NCBI RefSeq assembly: GCF_016863335.1
Contig: NZ_BOOR01000034.1
Location: 62,001 to 126,000, forward strand
DNA from: Planotetraspora thailandica
Lineage (GTDB): Bacteria > Actinomycetota > Actinomycetes > Streptosporangiales > Streptosporangiaceae
Length of the DNA: 64,000 nt
Reading direction: 5' to 3'
Under the pieces are notes generated by a model, which did not search any database, was not told the DNA's origin, and worked only from the letters and a program-made list of their open reading frames with translations. A program made the position numbers and the translations under genes. Position 1 is the stretch's first letter, and each line of letters begins with the position of its first letter. Of this stretch, positions 15,326-24,686 are shown one piece after another.

Positions 15326-17446
15326 ATGAGCGGCGGCCGATGGGCTGAACGTCGGGTACTCATCACTGTGGTGTCGTTGGCCGCGCTGGGAACGGCGTCG
15401 GTGGTCATCGCGGCGTTCAAGGTGACGAATCCGTGGGCGGTCGGCGGTGCCGCCGTCGCTGCCGCCGTCGTGGTGGCGGTTTCCGGCGTATGGCAGGAGC
15501 GCTACAAGCGCATCGCGACCCGACATGACGAGACCGCGATGAAGCTCCAAGACGGCTGCCTGGTCTTGGCCGACGGGCGGCTGCCCAAGGTGTCACAGGT
15601 CGACGATCCGATCAGGCTCGGCGTTCATCCGGCGATCGCACTCAGCGACGGCTCCGGTCAGAACACACAGGCACCCGCGTACGTGCCTCGTGACGCGGAC
15701 GCCGAGGTACGTGAGCGGCTCGCCTCTGGGGGGTTCGTCCTCCTGGTCGGCGACTCCACCGCGGGCAAGTCGCGGACCGCGTTCGAGGCCATGCGTGCGA
15801 CGCTTCCCGATCACCTTTTGATCGCGCCGCACGACCGCGCCGCGTTGCCGGCCGCCATCGAGCGTGCGGTGCAGGCCGGCCGGGCCGTCGTGTGGCTGTC
15901 GGACCTCGAGCATTATCTCGGCACCGGTGGACTGACCCGTGAGCACATCGCACGGATCACCGGAGGCGGCGGCCATCACCGGGTCATCCTGGCGACCCTG
16001 CGCAGCGCCGAACAGGCCCGGCTGACACGAGAGCCCTCCGACGGCGACGACGCCGCGAGGCTGGCCGGGCGTGAAGTACGCGAGACCTTGGAGCAGGCAC
16101 ATCCGATCCGGCTCGCCCGCGTGTTCACCGCCGGGGAACTGGAGCGTGCGCGTGCCCGGGACTGGGATGCCCGTATCTCGTCAGCGTTGAATCACGCCGG
16201 GAAGTTCGGTATCGCCGAGTACCTCGCCTCTGGGCCTGAACTGCAGCGCGACTATGACGATGCCTGGGACGTGGGCGTGAACCCGAGAGGCGCCGCCCTG
16301 GTCGCCGCAGCCGTCGACTGCCGCCGTGCGGGATTCACCAGCCCTGTCCCTCGCGGACTGCTCGAAGAGCTCCACGTCGGCTATCTCGAGGCCAGGGGCG
16401 GTCATCGTCTCCGTCCCGAGTCAGAAGACGACGCCTGGGAGTGGGCGACCTCTCCCCGGCGTGCCACGACCGCCTTGCTTTCACGCTCGCCGGACGCGGC
16501 CGATGCCGTCACCGTCTTCGACTACCTCGTCGACGCCTGTCAGCAGGCTGAAGGGCCCCTGGCCCACGTCCCCGATCCGGTTTTCCAGCTCGCCGTCGAT
16601 CACGTCTACCGGGCGAGCGATGCCGAGGGCCTCGGGTCCACTGCCGTCGGTCAAGGCCGCTACCACCTCGCCGAGCCGGCATGGCGCAAAGCCGTCGCCC
16701 TCCGTCGCCAGACGTCGGGTGAGGAGCACCCGGACACGTTGACCGGCCGCCACAGGCTCGCGGGTGTGCTGCGGTTGCTCGGGCGGTTGGAGGAGGCCGA
16801 AGCCGAGCATCGGGCGGTGCTGCAACTGCGTCGGCGGGTTTTGGGTGAAGACCACCGCAACACACTGAGCAGCCGTAACAATCTCGCGGTCGTGCTGGGC
16901 GATATGGGGCGGCTGGAGGAGGCCGAGGCCGAACACCGCGCGGTCCTTCAGGCGCGCCGCCGGGTGCTGGGCGAGGAGTGGGTCGACACGCTGAGCAGCC
17001 GAAGCAATCTGGCCGGCGTGCTGAGGCTTCTGGGGCGGTCGGAGGAGGCCGAGGCCGAGCATCGGGCGGTCCTGGAGATCAGCCGCCGGGTGCTGGGTGA
17101 GGAGCACCCCAACACGCTGGGCAGCCGCAACAATCTCGCGGTCGTCTTGGGGGATCTGGGGCGGCTGGAGGAGGCCGAGGCCGAACACCGCGCGGTCCTT
17201 CAGGTACGCCGCCGGGTGCTGGGTGAGGAGCACCCCAACACACTGGGCAGCCGTAACAATGTCGCGCTCATGCTGGGGCGCCTGGGGCGCTTGGAGGAGG
17301 CCGAGGCCGAACACCGCGCGGTCCTGGAGATCAGCCGCCGGGTGCTCGGTGAAGAACACCCGCGTACGTTGACCGGCCGCGACAACCTCGCGAACGTGCT
17401 GAGAGAGCTGGGACGGTCAGACGAGAGCGCGTCTCCAGAGCCATAG
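15326..17446 (+). CDS. Membrane-anchored P-loop NTPase with kinesin-light-chain-type TPR repeats
   Basis: A 706-residue protein. Two hydrophobic helices (about residues 11-31 and 37-55) anchor it. A nucleotide-binding core follows with Walker A GDSTAGKSRTAFEA at 142-155 and a Walker B-like AVVWLSDLEHYL near 187-198. The helical middle (about 200-450) is unassigned. From about 455 to 700 there are six 42-residue TPR units (GRLEEAEAEHRAVLQ...RRVLGEEHPNTLGSRNNLA), almost identical to one another. The order NTPase then repeats resembles STAND signalling proteins, where the repeats sense a ligand; no effector enzyme is present apart from the membrane segment. GGAGG precedes the ATG. Function unproven. 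Confidence 0.8.
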   Translation: MSGGRWAERRVLITVVSLAALGTASVVIAAFKVTNPWAVGGAAVAAAVVVAVSGVWQERYKRIATRHDETAMKLQDGCLVLADGRLPKVSQVDDPIRLGVHPAIALSDGSGQNTQAPAYVPRDADAEVRERLASGGFVLLVGDSTAGKSRTAFEAMRATLPDHLLIAPHDRAALPAAIERAVQAGRAVVWLSDLEHYLGTGGLTREHIARITGGGGHHRVILATLRSAEQARLTREPSDGDDAARLAGREVRETLEQAHPIRLARVFTAGELERARARDWDARISSALNHAGKFGIAEYLASGPELQRDYDDAWDVGVNPRGAALVAAAVDCRRAGFTSPVPRGLLEELHVGYLEARGGHRLRPESEDDAWEWATSPRRATTALLSRSPDAADAVTVFDYLVDACQQAEGPLAHVPDPVFQLAVDHVYRASDAEGLGSTAVGQGRYHLAEPAWRKAVALRRQTSGEEHPDTLTGRHRLAGVLRLLGRLEEAEAEHRAVLQLRRRVLGEDHRNTLSSRNNLAVVLGDMGRLEEAEAEHRAVLQARRRVLGEEWVDTLSSRSNLAGVLRLLGRSEEAEAEHRAVLEISRRVLGEEHPNTLGSRNNLAVVLGDLGRLEEAEAEHRAVLQVRRRVLGEEHPNTLGSRNNVALMLGRLGRLEEAEAEHRAVLEISRRVLGEEHPRTLTGRDNLANVLRELGRSDESASPEP

Positions 17447-17571
17447 CGTCAGCGCTTGCTGCTCCGGCGGCCCCACCACGCTTGCGATCTCCCGGCCGGT
17501 CGGGAGTCGCGCCCAATGCCTCCCGGGAAGGCCCGCGCCCAGCATCGGAGCCAACCGAACCAGAGAGGCGA

Positions 17572-18165
17572 ATGATGCGAAATCTCATCGACCGGCTGGC
17601 CCGCGTGCCGCTCCAGGCCGTGGGCGCGGCGATCACGTTGGGCGCTGTGCTGATGGCGACTCAATCCGTGCTCATCGATTACGTCCACTCGACGGGCCGA
17701 CCGGAGCCGGAGCAGTGGATCGGAGGGCTCACCGTCAAGTGGTACTTCGAGCTCATCCCCATCGCCTTCATCGCCCTGTGGGCGCGCAGAAGGGACAGAG
17801 AGCGCCATCTGGGTCGCGTCGGCGCGGTCATGCTGACGTCGGGGCCCATCATGCACATCGTGGTGACGGTCAGCGCCATCGTCTGGGGCGGCCTGCTCGG
17901 CAAGGGCGATTTGCCGGAGGGCGTCATGATGGTCGAGACGCTGATGTACGTCATGTACCTGGGCGCGCTGATAAGCGGCGTGGCCTTCCTGTTCGACAAG
18001 GGTGTGCGCTGGTGGGGCGCGGCCGTGGTCGCAGGGATCTTGCTGGACCTCTTCGTGCCGTACGGTGGGGCCGTGATGTTCGCCCTGTTTGGAATCGCCC
18101 TGGCACTGTACGGCCTGCGCCGTCCGGTTTCTGTGGACATGCCCGAACCCAGCATCGCACGCTGA
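17572..18165 (+). CDS. Multi-pass integral membrane protein of unknown function
   Basis: About 197 residues with roughly five hydrophobic helices: LQAVGAAITLGAVLMATQSV, WYFELIPIAFIALWA, VMLTSGPIMHIVVTVSAIVW, TLMYVMYLGALISGVAFLF and VVAGILLDLFVPYGGAVMFA. Charged loops (RRRDRERHLGR) sit between. No enzyme motif is visible. The start is either of two adjacent ATGs after GAGAGG. Its stop lies 4 bp before the histidine kinase, so it is the first gene of that operon and may be a sensory partner or target. Confidence 0.75.
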   Translation: MMRNLIDRLARVPLQAVGAAITLGAVLMATQSVLIDYVHSTGRPEPEQWIGGLTVKWYFELIPIAFIALWARRRDRERHLGRVGAVMLTSGPIMHIVVTVSAIVWGGLLGKGDLPEGVMMVETLMYVMYLGALISGVAFLFDKGVRWWGAAVVAGILLDLFVPYGGAVMFALFGIALALYGLRRPVSVDMPEPSIAR

Positions 18166-18169
18166 TCTT

Positions 18170-20038
18170 GTGAACAGGGCGGCACAGGTTCTGGCGGCGG
18201 TGGTGCTCATGGCCACCGCCGTCGGCACCGTCTTCGTGCTCCGGGCGACCGGGATGCAGTGGGCGCTCGCCCAGAACGCCTCCCAGGCCCTCGTGCACAC
18301 CGTTGCCGGGGTGGCGCTGATCCGCTCGCGCGAGGGCAGCCGGATCGGCCTTGTCCTGCTGTCCATGGGCACGGCCGTGGGCGTGCAGGTCCTGTTGTGG
18401 GGGTATGCGGTCAACCACTGGCCCGGGTGGGAGGCCGCCGAGTGGGTGACGGGCTGGATCTGGGCGTTCTTCTTCGTGCCGTTCTTCACCGTGCTGCCCG
18501 CGCTGTTCCCCGACGGTCGTCCGGCCACTCCCCGGTGGTGGCCCGTGGTCTGGGCAGGGGTGGTGGCCACGATGCTGGTCGCCGTCTTCGGGACCCCGGA
18601 CGTGGTCGCCCTGTTCCTGGTCGTCGTCGCGCTGCTCAGCCTCGCGTCCCTGGTCGTCCGGTGGGTCAGGTCGGGCCCGGTCGCCCGGCGGCAGATCATG
18701 TTCCTGCTGTACGCCGCCGGCTACGTGCTCCTGGTCGAGGCCGCCGTCGATCTGCTGCCCCACCACGCCCTCCAGGCGGCGTTCCTGCTCATCCCGATCG
18801 CACCGACGATCGCGATCGCGCTCGCGGTCCTCAGATATCGGCTGTACGGCATCGACCTCGTCATCCGGCGCACGTTCGTCTACCTCGCCGTCACCGGCCT
18901 CGCGTTCTCCGGCTACCTCGCCGCGGTGGCGGCGTTCGGAACGGTCCTCAGTCAGGCCGTCTCGCCGCAGGTGGCACTGGTCGCCGCCGCCGCCGTCGCG
19001 GCCCTGATCGAGTCCGGGCGCCGCGTGTTCCAGCACAGGATGAGCGGCATCCTGTACGGCTACCGCGACCGCCCGCTGGATGCCTTGGCGGAGCTCCGGC
19101 GGCAGTTGGCCGAGGCGGCGACAGTAGGCGAGATCGCGCGACGGTCCGCTCCTCTGGTGGCGGCCGCTCTGCGCAGTCCGGGCGTCACGGTGGAACTGCT
19201 CACCGACGGCGTGCCCGAGGAGGTCGCCCGGTCCGGCGAGCCGGGGCCGGACCCGATCAGCGTGCCACTGGTCGCCCAGAGCGAGCGCCTCGGCGCTCTG
19301 ATGGTCGCCCCGCGTGCCGGGCGGGAGCCGTACGACGAGAAGGACCTGCGGCTCATCTCCGAGCTCAGCCATCACATCGCGGCCGCCCTCGCGGCGGCGC
19401 GTCTGTCGGCCGAGCTCGACCGGGTACGGGAGCGGGCCATCCACTCCACGGCCGAAGAACGGCGACGGTTGCGGCAGGACCTGCACGACGGGCTCGGCCC
19501 CCTGCTGTCAGGAGCCGGCCTCGGGCTCGACGGGATCCGCCGCGGGCTCGAGACGGGCAGCCGGGAGGAGAGCGACTTGCAGATCATCAGCGATCAGGTA
19601 CGGCTGGCCGCACGCGAGGTGCGCCGCATCATTGACGCCATGCAGCCCGGTCCGGTGGCCGACCTCGGCCTGGTCCAGGCCGTCCGGGAACATGTGCGGC
19701 GGTGCACGGCGCTCGACGTCGGTTGCACGCTGACCGTCTCCGGAGTCGTCGAGCCGCCGCCCGCCGTGGCCGAGGCCGCCTACCTTGTCGTCCTGGAGGC
19801 GGTCACCAACGCGCTCCGCCACGCCGGGGCGCGGACCTGCGCGGTGAGCCTGCGCCAGGCCGGCGGATCACTGACCGTCGAGATCCGCGACGACGGCCGC
19901 GGTATCGGCGCGGGCTATGTCGCCGGTGTCGGCATCTCTTCCATGCGCGGGCGCGTGGCCTCCATCGGGGGCAGGTTCGCGATCACGGCTGACCGTGGGA
20001 CCACCGTCACGGCCGTCTTTCCGCTGGAGTCGCAATGA
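18170..20038 (+). CDS. Membrane sensor histidine kinase (HisKA_3/NarL type)
   Basis: A 622-residue kinase. The N-terminal 300 residues hold about nine membrane helices. A GAF-like segment follows (ISVPLVAQSERLGALMVAPR). The dimerisation helix carries the phospho-accepting His439 in ERRRLRQDLHDGLGPLLSG, the NarL-class signature. The ATPase has N-box EAVTNALRHAGA, G1 box VEIRDDGRGIG and a GISSMRGRV loop. GTG at 18170 is used; the longer frame overlaps the upstream gene. Its stop overlaps the response regulator ATG (ATGA), confirming a cognate pair. The signal is unknown. Confidence 0.93.
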   Translation: MNRAAQVLAAVVLMATAVGTVFVLRATGMQWALAQNASQALVHTVAGVALIRSREGSRIGLVLLSMGTAVGVQVLLWGYAVNHWPGWEAAEWVTGWIWAFFFVPFFTVLPALFPDGRPATPRWWPVVWAGVVATMLVAVFGTPDVVALFLVVVALLSLASLVVRWVRSGPVARRQIMFLLYAAGYVLLVEAAVDLLPHHALQAAFLLIPIAPTIAIALAVLRYRLYGIDLVIRRTFVYLAVTGLAFSGYLAAVAAFGTVLSQAVSPQVALVAAAAVAALIESGRRVFQHRMSGILYGYRDRPLDALAELRRQLAEAATVGEIARRSAPLVAAALRSPGVTVELLTDGVPEEVARSGEPGPDPISVPLVAQSERLGALMVAPRAGREPYDEKDLRLISELSHHIAAALAAARLSAELDRVRERAIHSTAEERRRLRQDLHDGLGPLLSGAGLGLDGIRRGLETGSREESDLQIISDQVRLAAREVRRIIDAMQPGPVADLGLVQAVREHVRRCTALDVGCTLTVSGVVEPPPAVAEAAYLVVLEAVTNALRHAGARTCAVSLRQAGGSLTVEIRDDGRGIGAGYVAGVGISSMRGRVASIGGRFAITADRGTTVTAVFPLESQ

Positions 20039-20655
20039 GAGTCGTGGTGGCCGACGACCATCCGGTGTTCCGCATGGGCTTGTGCCGGCTACTTGAAAGC
20101 GTGCCGGACGTGGAGGTCGTCGGAGAGGCCTGGGACACCGACTCCGTCGTCGAGACGGTCCTCGCCACTCAGCCTGACGTCGTCGTGATGGACCTGCACA
20201 TGCCGGGAGGAGGAGGGGTGGAGGCCACTCAGCAGATCCGGCGGCGCGCGTCGGGCGTCCGCGTGCTCGTCCTCACCATGCACTCAGACGCCGCCCTGGT
20301 CAGCAAGGCCCTGCGGGCCGGAGCCCGCGGCTACGTCCTCAAGGACGCCTCTTCCGAGGAAATCCTGCGCGCGCTCGCGGCGGTCCACGCCGACCAGGCG
20401 ATCCTCGACGCCTCCGTCGCCGACCGCGTCTTCGCTGCGGCCCCCGAACCCGGGCCGTTCCCCCAGCTCACCGAGAGGGAGACGGACATCCTCGAGCGCA
20501 TGGCCGCGGGGCTCGACAACGAAGCGATCGCGCGGCGGCTGGGCATCAGCGTGAAGACCGTGCAGAACCATGTGTCCAACGTGCTGCTCAAACTGGGCGC
20601 GCGGCACCGCGGTGAGGCGATCGCCCGTGCCCGCGACGCCGGGATCGGTAACTGA
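20035..20655 (+). CDS. LuxR/NarL-family response regulator
   Basis: A 206-residue regulator. The receiver domain has the acidic pair in VVVADDHPVFR, the phospho-acceptor Asp53 in VVVMDLHMPGGGG, Thr in VLTMHSD and Lys in YVLKDASSEE. The C-terminal DNA-binding domain is LTERETDILERMAAGLDNEA followed by IARRLGISVKTVQNHVSNVL. It is translationally coupled to the kinase. Targets are unknown; the operon itself is the first candidate. Confidence 0.95.
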   Translation: MRVVVADDHPVFRMGLCRLLESVPDVEVVGEAWDTDSVVETVLATQPDVVVMDLHMPGGGGVEATQQIRRRASGVRVLVLTMHSDAALVSKALRAGARGYVLKDASSEEILRALAAVHADQAILDASVADRVFAAAPEPGPFPQLTERETDILERMAAGLDNEAIARRLGISVKTVQNHVSNVLLKLGARHRGEAIARARDAGIGN

Positions 20656-20727
20656 TCACGACGTCCGCACACCCTGCACCCGCCCCTGGAATCCGCGCGC
20701 GAGCCGAGCCGCTCGCCGGCCGCGACG

Positions 20728-21693
20728 TCAGGATCCCAGGACGGCCGGTTTCCCGAGGATGGGATACGTGATGCCGGTCAGCCGTTCGGACTCCCGCCAC
20801 AGGCGGCGTTGCGCTGCGGTGTCGTGGGAGGCGGCGGTGGACTCTACGCGGGCGGGATAACCGGTGAACTGGGCGCGTCCCGGCGGGCCGTAGTACTCGC
20901 CGCCGCGGGCCTCCGGGTCGACCGCGGCGCGCACCGCGGCCAAGGCTCCCTTCTGCGGGCTCTGTATCAGCCACCAGGTGAGCAGCCGGAACTGGGGACG
21001 CATCAGGACTCTGACCGGGAGGGGCATCTCGCGACCGAACTCGGTGCGCGCGTTTCCGGGATGGGCGGCCACCGCGATGGTGGACGCGCCGGCCGCTGCC
21101 AGTCGCCGGTGCAGTTCGTAGGTGAACACGAGGTTCGCCAGCTTCGACTGGAAGTACGAGTCCGCGTACCGGTACCCGCGCGTGAAGTGCAGGTCGTCGA
21201 AGTGGATGGTGCCACGCCGGTGCCCGATGCTGCTGACCGTGACGACCCTCGACCCGGGTACGGCCAGCAGCAGGTCGAGTATCAGCCCGGTGAACGCGAA
21301 CGGGCCGAGGTGGTTGGTGGCGAAAGTCGACTCGAAGCCATCCTCGGTGACCGCGTACCGTGGCCTGATCCCGCCGGCATTGTTGATCAGTAGGTCGAGT
21401 CGCGAGTAGTCGGCTCGGAGTCGTTCGGCGGCGTCCCTGATCGAGGCCGACGACGCGAGGTCGAGTCGCAGTGTGCGTACCGTCGAATCGGGCACGGAGG
21501 CGGTGATGCGGGCCGCGGCGTCCGCCGCCTTGTCTGCGTTGCGGCAGGCCAAGATCACGGTCGCACCGTGTTCGGCGAGCAGTTTGGCCGTCTCGAAGCC
21601 CAGCCCCGTGTTTGCGCCGGTGATCACGGCCGTGCGTCCTCGCTGGTCGGGTATGTCGGCAGAAGTCCAGCGTTGCCTCGTGCTCAGGGCCAT
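20728..21693 (-). CDS. Short-chain dehydrogenase, retinol-dehydrogenase-like
   Basis: A 321-residue SDR. The NADP loop is VITGANTGLGFETAKLLAEH, NNAG lies in LDLLINNAGGIRPRY, and the catalytic Tyr/Lys are in YADSYFQSKLANLVF. The family is the long SDR branch related to retinol dehydrogenases and protochlorophyllide reductase-like enzymes, mostly of unknown substrate in bacteria. GGAGG precedes the ATG. It is divergent from a TetR regulator across an inverted repeat. Confidence 0.92.
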   Translation of the reverse strand: MALSTRQRWTSADIPDQRGRTAVITGANTGLGFETAKLLAEHGATVILACRNADKAADAAARITASVPDSTVRTLRLDLASSASIRDAAERLRADYSRLDLLINNAGGIRPRYAVTEDGFESTFATNHLGPFAFTGLILDLLLAVPGSRVVTVSSIGHRRGTIHFDDLHFTRGYRYADSYFQSKLANLVFTYELHRRLAAAGASTIAVAAHPGNARTEFGREMPLPVRVLMRPQFRLLTWWLIQSPQKGALAAVRAAVDPEARGGEYYGPPGRAQFTGYPARVESTAASHDTAAQRRLWRESERLTGITYPILGKPAVLGS

Positions 21694-21734
21694 CTGATTG
21701 CCTCCGGTCCCGCCTGGATAGAATAGGGATGACT

Positions 21735-21758
21735 GTCCCGGTTTTGAATATACGGGAC
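21735..21758. promoter_or_regulatory. Putative TetR operator between SDR and tetR
   Basis: GTCCCG and CGGGAC, perfect 6-bp arms with a 12-bp AT-rich spacer (GTTTTGAATATA), lie between the divergent starts. Further GGGAT/ATCCC half-sites flank it. Size and place fit a TetR dimer site. Confidence 0.5.
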
Positions 21759-21799
21759 GGGCATCCCGGTTGTCGATGCTGAGAGGAGCGCGGCCCGCG

Positions 21800-22405
21800 A
21801 TGGCGCACAGGTCCACCGCCGCCGATGCCAACGGCCAGAGCCCCGACAGGGCGTTGCGTGCGGACGCCCAACGTAACCGCGCCCGGGTGCTGGAGGTGGC
21901 GGCCGAAATCTTCGCGACCGAGGGACTGTCTGTGCCGGTGCACGAAATCGCCCGCCGCGCCGGCGTGGGCACCGGCACCGTCAGCCGCCATTTCCCCACG
22001 AAGGAAGCGCTGTTCGCGGCGATCCTGCTCGACCGCATGAAACAGCTCACCGGCCAAGCGGACGCACTCGCCGAAACCCATGACGCCGCAACAACGTTCT
22101 TCACGCTGTTCGCCACGCTGGTCCACGAGGGCGCGGCCCATCGAGGGCTGGCCGAAGCCCTGTGCGGCGGGGGCTACGACCTGGACGCCGCCGCTGCCCG
22201 CGCTGGCTACGACGTGTCAGGCCGGCTGCGCACCATGCTCGCCGCTGCGCAGGAGGCGGGAACGATACGGGCCGACATCACGTACGCGGACGTGAAGGCT
22301 TTGATGGCCGGCTGCCTCTCGCGTGATGTCGACGATACCGACGACATCGCGCTGAACAGGCTCATCGCGGTGGTGTGCGACGGCCTTCGCACCCGGCCGA
22401 GCTGA
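21800..22405 (+). CDS. TetR-family transcriptional regulator
   Basis: A 201-residue regulator. The N-terminal helix-turn-helix is RVLEVAAEIFATEGLSVPVH, then EIARRAGVGTGTVSRHFPTKEALF. The C-terminal domain is all-helical and ligand-binding (FTLFATLVHEGAAHRGLAEAL). The ATG at 21800 sits 11 bases after AGAGGAG; an in-frame ATG eight codons upstream is possible. It probably represses the divergent SDR and itself through the inverted repeat between them. Confidence 0.9.
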   Translation: MAHRSTAADANGQSPDRALRADAQRNRARVLEVAAEIFATEGLSVPVHEIARRAGVGTGTVSRHFPTKEALFAAILLDRMKQLTGQADALAETHDAATTFFTLFATLVHEGAAHRGLAEALCGGGYDLDAAAARAGYDVSGRLRTMLAAAQEAGTIRADITYADVKALMAGCLSRDVDDTDDIALNRLIAVVCDGLRTRPS

Positions 22406-22423
22406 GCAGAACCTTCAAGGGCT

Positions 22424-23302
22424 TCACGCCGGGCGCAGGGCCGCTGCACGACGGGCTCGCCGGAGGTCGCGGCCGGGGGCGGAGGTCAGCTCGTTCAGCA
22501 CGTCCGGCTTGTTGGTGATGACGCCGTCGACGCCGTAGGAGATCATGCGGCTCATGTTGTCGGGGTCGTTCACGGTCCAGGTGAAGATCTTCATGCCGTT
22601 GTCGTGGACGCCCTTGACGTAGGAGCGGGTGACGTCGGCGTACGGCGGGTTGATCTCGTCGGCGAACTCGGCGAGGTGGTCGAGATCCTCGGTCTTCGGC
22701 GTGCCGAGCAGGCCGATCGGCACCTGGGGCAACTCCTTGTGGAAGGTGCGCATGGAGTCCCAGTCGTACGACTGGACGACGAGCCGGTCCCCGATGAGCC
22801 AGGAGGGGTTGCGGCGCAGCTCGTCGGCGACGCGGCTTTCGATGCCCGGGTAGAGGCGCGGGGCTTTGATCTCCAGCAGCAGGCCGAGTCCGCTTGCCTG
22901 CATCGCGCTCAGCGCCTCGCCGAGGGTGGGCACCGGTTCGTCTTTGTAGTCGGTGCCGAACCATGAACCGGCGTCGAGCTCGCGGACCTGCGCGAGCGTC
23001 AGGTCGCCGACGTCCCAGGGGGCCAACTCGGGAAAGACGTGCTCGGCGTCGGTGGTGCGGTTGAGCGTCGTGTCGTGCATCAGGACCAGTTGGTGGTCCT
23101 TGGTCTCCTGGACGTCGAGCTCGAACATGTCCGCATCCTGCGCGGCGGCCAGCGTGAAGGCCGCGATGGTGTTCTCGGGCGCGTACGCCGAAGCTCCCCG
23201 GTGGGCGACATTGATCACCGCCCCGGGATCGGCCGCCGCTGGGGTCGCGACCACCGCCATGGCCGCCAGGGCGGTCGTGATGACAAGGCCGACTCGGCGC
23301 AA
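22424..23302 (-). CDS. Secreted glycerophosphodiester phosphodiesterase
   Basis: A 292-residue GDPD. An Ala-rich signal peptide (VGLVITTALAAMAVVATPAAA) ends near residue 25. The TIM barrel shows the metal/catalytic motif NVAHRGASAYAPENT, FELDVQETKDHQLVLMHD, and TWTVNDPDNMSRMISYGVDG near the end with ITNKPD. It hydrolyses glycerophosphodiesters to glycerol-3-phosphate and an alcohol outside the cell. The TTG start is supported by GGGGGAG eight bases upstream. The tail is Arg/Ala-rich. Confidence 0.93.
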   Translation of the reverse strand: MRRVGLVITTALAAMAVVATPAAADPGAVINVAHRGASAYAPENTIAAFTLAAAQDADMFELDVQETKDHQLVLMHDTTLNRTTDAEHVFPELAPWDVGDLTLAQVRELDAGSWFGTDYKDEPVPTLGEALSAMQASGLGLLLEIKAPRLYPGIESRVADELRRNPSWLIGDRLVVQSYDWDSMRTFHKELPQVPIGLLGTPKTEDLDHLAEFADEINPPYADVTRSYVKGVHDNGMKIFTWTVNDPDNMSRMISYGVDGVITNKPDVLNELTSAPGRDLRRARRAAALRPA

Positions 23303-23415
23303 TCTGGATCTCCCCCGTGCTTGGTTACGCCCGCTACGAGCTGTCAGCGGAGCGGGAAGAGGTTCGCGGATTTGTTCTGCATGCTTTCTATTCCCCGCTT
23401 TGGGGCCCAGGAAGG

Positions 23416-23964
23416 CTATTTCGGGATAAGCACCAGAATGGCGCTGGAGGAGTTCACCTCTGCCAGGCGTACCTGGATTGTGTTGACGCGGCCCGGCCTG
23501 CCAGGGGTCAGCGACAGCTCTCCTTCGTCGTGGCAGCGGCCATTGATGCAGGTGCCATGGACACTGACATCCCTTCCTTCGGCGCTGAGCCCGCCCGTGG
23601 AGCCTTCGAGACCCAGCCAGATCTCTTTTCTCCTGAGGGACTTGACGGTGATCACATCCACACCGAACTTGTCATCGATCTTCAGCCGGTCGCCCGATCG
23701 GACCTCCACCTCGCAGTCGGCGTCCTTGCAGGCCGCAAGATCGGTTCCGTCGGCCGCTTTCGGCGATGCCGGTGAGGTGGACGTTTGCGGCGACGCCGGT
23801 GTGGCCGACGCCGTCCCGGGTGCCGCGGCCGAGTCGCCCGGTGTGGCGGCGGTCCGCTGCGTCGGCGTCTCGCCTGAACTACAGCCGGCGAGCAACGCGA
23901 CCGCCGCGATGGCGGCGAACCGAAGTCGACCGAAACGGGTAGGCGTAGCCAATCTTGTTCGCAT
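23416..23964 (-). CDS. Putative lipoprotein
   Basis: A 182-residue protein. The lipobox is LLAGCS at about residues 24-29 after FAAIAAVA. A Pro/Ala/Thr/Ser-rich linker follows (about 30-75). The C-terminal part contains four Cys (AACKDADCEVEV and HGTCINGRCHDEGE) and predicted beta strands ending in IQVRLAEVNSSSAILVLIP. I do not recognise the domain. The paired cysteines suggest disulfides in an exported fold. It follows GDPD on the same strand, 110 bp upstream of it. Confidence 0.8.
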   Translation of the reverse strand: MRTRLATPTRFGRLRFAAIAAVALLAGCSSGETPTQRTAATPGDSAAAPGTASATPASPQTSTSPASPKAADGTDLAACKDADCEVEVRSGDRLKIDDKFGVDVITVKSLRRKEIWLGLEGSTGGLSAEGRDVSVHGTCINGRCHDEGELSLTPGRPGRVNTIQVRLAEVNSSSAILVLIPK

Positions 23965-24432
23965 GGCAGCCTTTCGGGGGTTATTGGGAAGAAATCGGCT
24001 ATTAAAAGAAACAAACCATGCGACAGTGGATCTCTTTTTCGTGTCGCTCTGCCATTTTGGCTGAACGCATGTCGCCGTCGGGCGGTTTTTTTCCTTCTCC
24101 TCGACGGCCGAACCTGAGGTAATCGACAGTTGACGAGCGGTCGCCTGCCATGCCGGAGATTTTCCGAGTCCGCGACGGGCACATGGCCGAACTGTGCGGG
24201 CGATCGCCGTCGACTCTCGGCGTCCGGTTTGATGGGCCATGGTCAAATCCGTCTCGGCTCGGGATGACCCGGACGCCGTCCGGCCGATGCGCTGATCAAG
24301 GTACCGGCAACGACACGCAAGTCGGCGCGTCTGTTTCCGGGGCGCGGCGCCATGCACACGTAGAAGGCGCCTCGTCATCGTGGATCGACAGGGGGAGGTC
24401 ACCAGTCCTGGCGCGTTGGACGAGAAACCCGA
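23965..24432. other. Intergenic, no gene recognised
   Basis: About 470 bases upstream of the lipoprotein gene. The part next to it (ATTAAAAGAAACAAACCATGC, TTTTTTCC) is unusually A/T-rich for this genome and probably holds the lipoprotein promoter. No frame here has both a ribosome site and coding-like codon use. Confidence 0.5.
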
Positions 24433-24588
24433 TTAATGATGGTCATCCGAAACGTCCTGGTCAGCGCCATGGGCGTGGATGGCGGTCTCGGCGCCGGGCA
24501 CGCTCAGCCCTTCCACGCGCAGCACCTCGGGGCGGCCGTCGTGGCTGCCGGGGGCGGGCCGGGGCGGGAGAACGTGAAGCAGCGCCAT
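24433..24588 (-). CDS. Possible small protein of unknown function
   Basis: A 51-residue frame starting MALLHVLPPRPAPGSHDG and ending in a His/Asp-rich tail. The middle (PEVLRVEGLSVPGAETAIHA) uses codons like the real genes here (GTG CTG CGC GTG GAA GGG CTG AGC), which is the main support. The frame is open upstream without an obvious earlier start. It could be a fragment of a larger lost gene. No family is recognised. Confidence 0.3.
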   Translation of the reverse strand: MALLHVLPPRPAPGSHDGRPEVLRVEGLSVPGAETAIHAHGADQDVSDDHH

Positions 24589-24686
24589 CTCAATAGCCCG
24601 CTCATCAAGCGCCCGAAGGTCATGGGACCGGACGCCTGACGGCGCCACGCGCGTACTCCGCGAGAACGGATCGCAAGCAGCCCAGG

